Notes under the pieces: generated by a model
The model's database searches: none
Told to the model about the DNA's origin: nothing
The model's input: the letters and a program-made list of their open reading frames with translations, nothing else
Translations under genes and position numbers: made by a program
Source of the DNA: Deltaproteobacteria bacterium
GTDB lineage: Bacteria > Desulfobacterota > Deferrisomatia > Deferrisomatales > Deferrisomataceae
NCBI GenBank assembly: GCA_013152215.1
Contig: JAADGT010000267.1
Coordinates: 1-6,423, forward strand
Direction of reading: 5' to 3'
Length of the DNA stretch: 6,423 nucleotides
Shown here: in pieces, positions 5,479 through 6,423 of the stretch
Layout: each line of letters starts with the position of its first letter
Numbering within the stretch: the stretch's first letter is position 1

Positions 5479-6423
5479 GTGACCGACCTGCCCCACACAC
5501 GCCCCCAACCCCGCACCGTCAAGGAACTCCGGGCCCTGTACCGGGTGAGCCAGGCCGTGGGCGCCTCGCTCAACCTGACCGAGGCCGTGGAGCCGGTGCT
5601 GCGGATCCTGGCCGAGGAGCTGGGCATGCAGCGGGGCACCCTGGCCCTGGCCGAGCCGGACAGCGGCGAGCTGGTGATCGAGGTGGCCCACGGGCTGACC
5701 CCGGCCGAGATCCGGAGGGGGCGGTACCGGGTGGGTGAGGGGGTGATGGGGCGGGTGCTCGAGCGGGGCGAGCCCATGGTGATCCCCAGCATCGGCGCCG
5801 AACCCTTGTTCCTCGACCGCACCGGCGCCCGGGCCGGCCTCGACCGGTCCCGGGTCGCGTTTCTGTGCGTGCCCGTGAAGCTGGGGGGCGAGACCGTGGG
5901 GGTGCTGTCGGCCGACCGGCTCCCCGCGGCCGGGGACGAGCTCGAGGACGACCTGCGGGTGTTGGAGGTGGTGGCGGCCCTGCTGGCCCAGGCCGTGCGG
6001 GTCCAGCGGATGCTCCGGGTGGACCGCAGGGCCCTGGAGGAGGAGAACCGCCGGCTGCGGGAGGCGTTCCAGGAGCGGTACGGCCCGGGCGCATGGGTGG
6101 GGGAGAGCCCGGCCCGCCGGGCCGTGTGGGATCAGGTGCGGCTCGCCGCCCGGACCCGGGCCCCGGTGCTGATCACCGGCGAGGCGGGGACCGGCAGGGG
6201 GTTCGTGGCCCGGGCCATCCACGCGGCATCGGCCGGCGAGCGCCCGTTCGTGGAGGTGGCCTGCTGCGGCCGGGACCCGACGGAGCTCGAAGCGGCCCTG
6301 TTCGGCCCCGGCGGCGCGGTGGAGCGGGCCGGGGGCGGCACGCTGTACCTGAAGGACGTGGAGCACCTTCCCCTGGACCTGCAGGGGGTGGCCCTGGCCG
6401 TGCTCAAGGCCGGCGGCCGGGCC
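5479..6423 (+). CDS. NifA-like GAF/AAA+ regulator with degenerate ATPase motifs (partial, C-terminus beyond window)
   Basis: The frame stays open to the window end, giving 315 residues. Residues 16-178 form a GAF domain very like that of NifA, with ELVIEVAHGLTPAEI, RRGRYRVGEGVMGRV, EPLFLDRTGAR and the block VPVKLGGETVGVLSADRL. A charged, probably coiled linker follows (179-201). The AAA+ domain of bacterial enhancer-binding proteins begins at WVGESPA (207-212). Its motifs are damaged: Walker A reads GEAGTGRG (234-241), with Arg240 for the invariant Lys. From LFG (274-276) the chain passes within ten residues to GGGTL, so the GAFTGA loop is missing. Walker B reads LYLKDVE, with K292-D293 in place of Asp-Glu. 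ATP hydrolysis and sigma54 remodelling therefore look lost. The expected Fis-type DNA-binding domain would lie outside the window. GTG 5479 is chosen because the promoter lies just upstream and no other start codon intervenes; its ribosome binding site is weak. Divergent position suggests control of liv, which is inference. Confidence 0.85.
   Translation, partial: MTDLPHTRPQPRTVKELRALYRVSQAVGASLNLTEAVEPVLRILAEELGMQRGTLALAEPDSGELVIEVAHGLTPAEIRRGRYRVGEGVMGRVLERGEPMVIPSIGAEPLFLDRTGARAGLDRSRVAFLCVPVKLGGETVGVLSADRLPAAGDELEDDLRVLEVVAALLAQAVRVQRMLRVDRRALEEENRRLREAFQERYGPGAWVGESPARRAVWDQVRLAARTRAPVLITGEAGTGRGFVARAIHAASAGERPFVEVACCGRDPTELEAALFGPGGAVERAGGGTLYLKDVEHLPLDLQGVALAVLKAGGRA

Noticed and set aside
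5353..6366. Minus-strand open frame of 337 codons opposite the regulator
   Set aside because: The plus strand in this interval encodes an unmistakable GAF domain; the minus-strand product is a low-complexity shadow.

Overview
The window is GC-rich DNA with third codon positions that are almost all G or C. It holds one nearly complete locus for high-affinity branched-chain amino acid (or related amide/amino acid) uptake by an ABC transporter of the HAAT/Liv type. A divergently transcribed regulator of NifA-like ancestry runs off the right edge. The periplasmic binding protein with a Sec signal peptide, the Liv-type transporter and the NifA-like GAF/AAA+ protein point to a Gram-negative bacterium. 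A high-GC deltaproteobacterium-like organism would fit, but this is inference from style and no taxonomic marker is present.

Layout from left to right. Positions 3-56 are the last codons of an unidentified plus-strand gene, which converges on the liv operon with only 6 bp between the two stop codons. On the minus strand, reading right to left, the operon is livK (5254-4133), livH (4018-3098), livM (3087-1987), livG (1980-781) and livF (788-63). livK is separated from livH by 114 bp that contain a 16-bp perfect hairpin. The four membrane and ATPase genes are tightly packed, with gaps of 10 and 6 bp and one 8-bp overlap. The 224 bp between livK and the regulator carry two divergent sigma70-type promoters (liv: TTGACA-N17-TAAGAT; regulator: TTGACC-N17-TATACT). 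They also carry two matching operator-like dyads, TTTTGG-N5-CCAAAC, whose centres are 114 bp apart and which flank the liv promoter. From 5479 to the window end runs the regulator: a NifA-type GAF domain, a short charged linker and the start of an AAA+ domain.

Three things stand out. LivG is 399 residues instead of about 255, because about 145 residues with four predicted membrane segments interrupt its nucleotide-binding domain between the Walker A region and the Q-loop. The regulator has the sequence of a sigma54 activator, but its Walker A lysine is arginine, its Walker B Asp-Glu is Lys-Asp, and the GAFTGA sigma54-contact loop is absent. The paired dyads are the obvious candidate binding sites for that or another regulator, at promoters that look sigma70-dependent.

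Working model: LivK captures substrate in the periplasm, LivH and LivM form the channel, and LivG and LivF power it. The divergent regulator may control the operon without sigma54. The transporter assignments are firm. The LivG insert and the degenerate AAA+ domain are read directly from the sequence, while their functions are inference.
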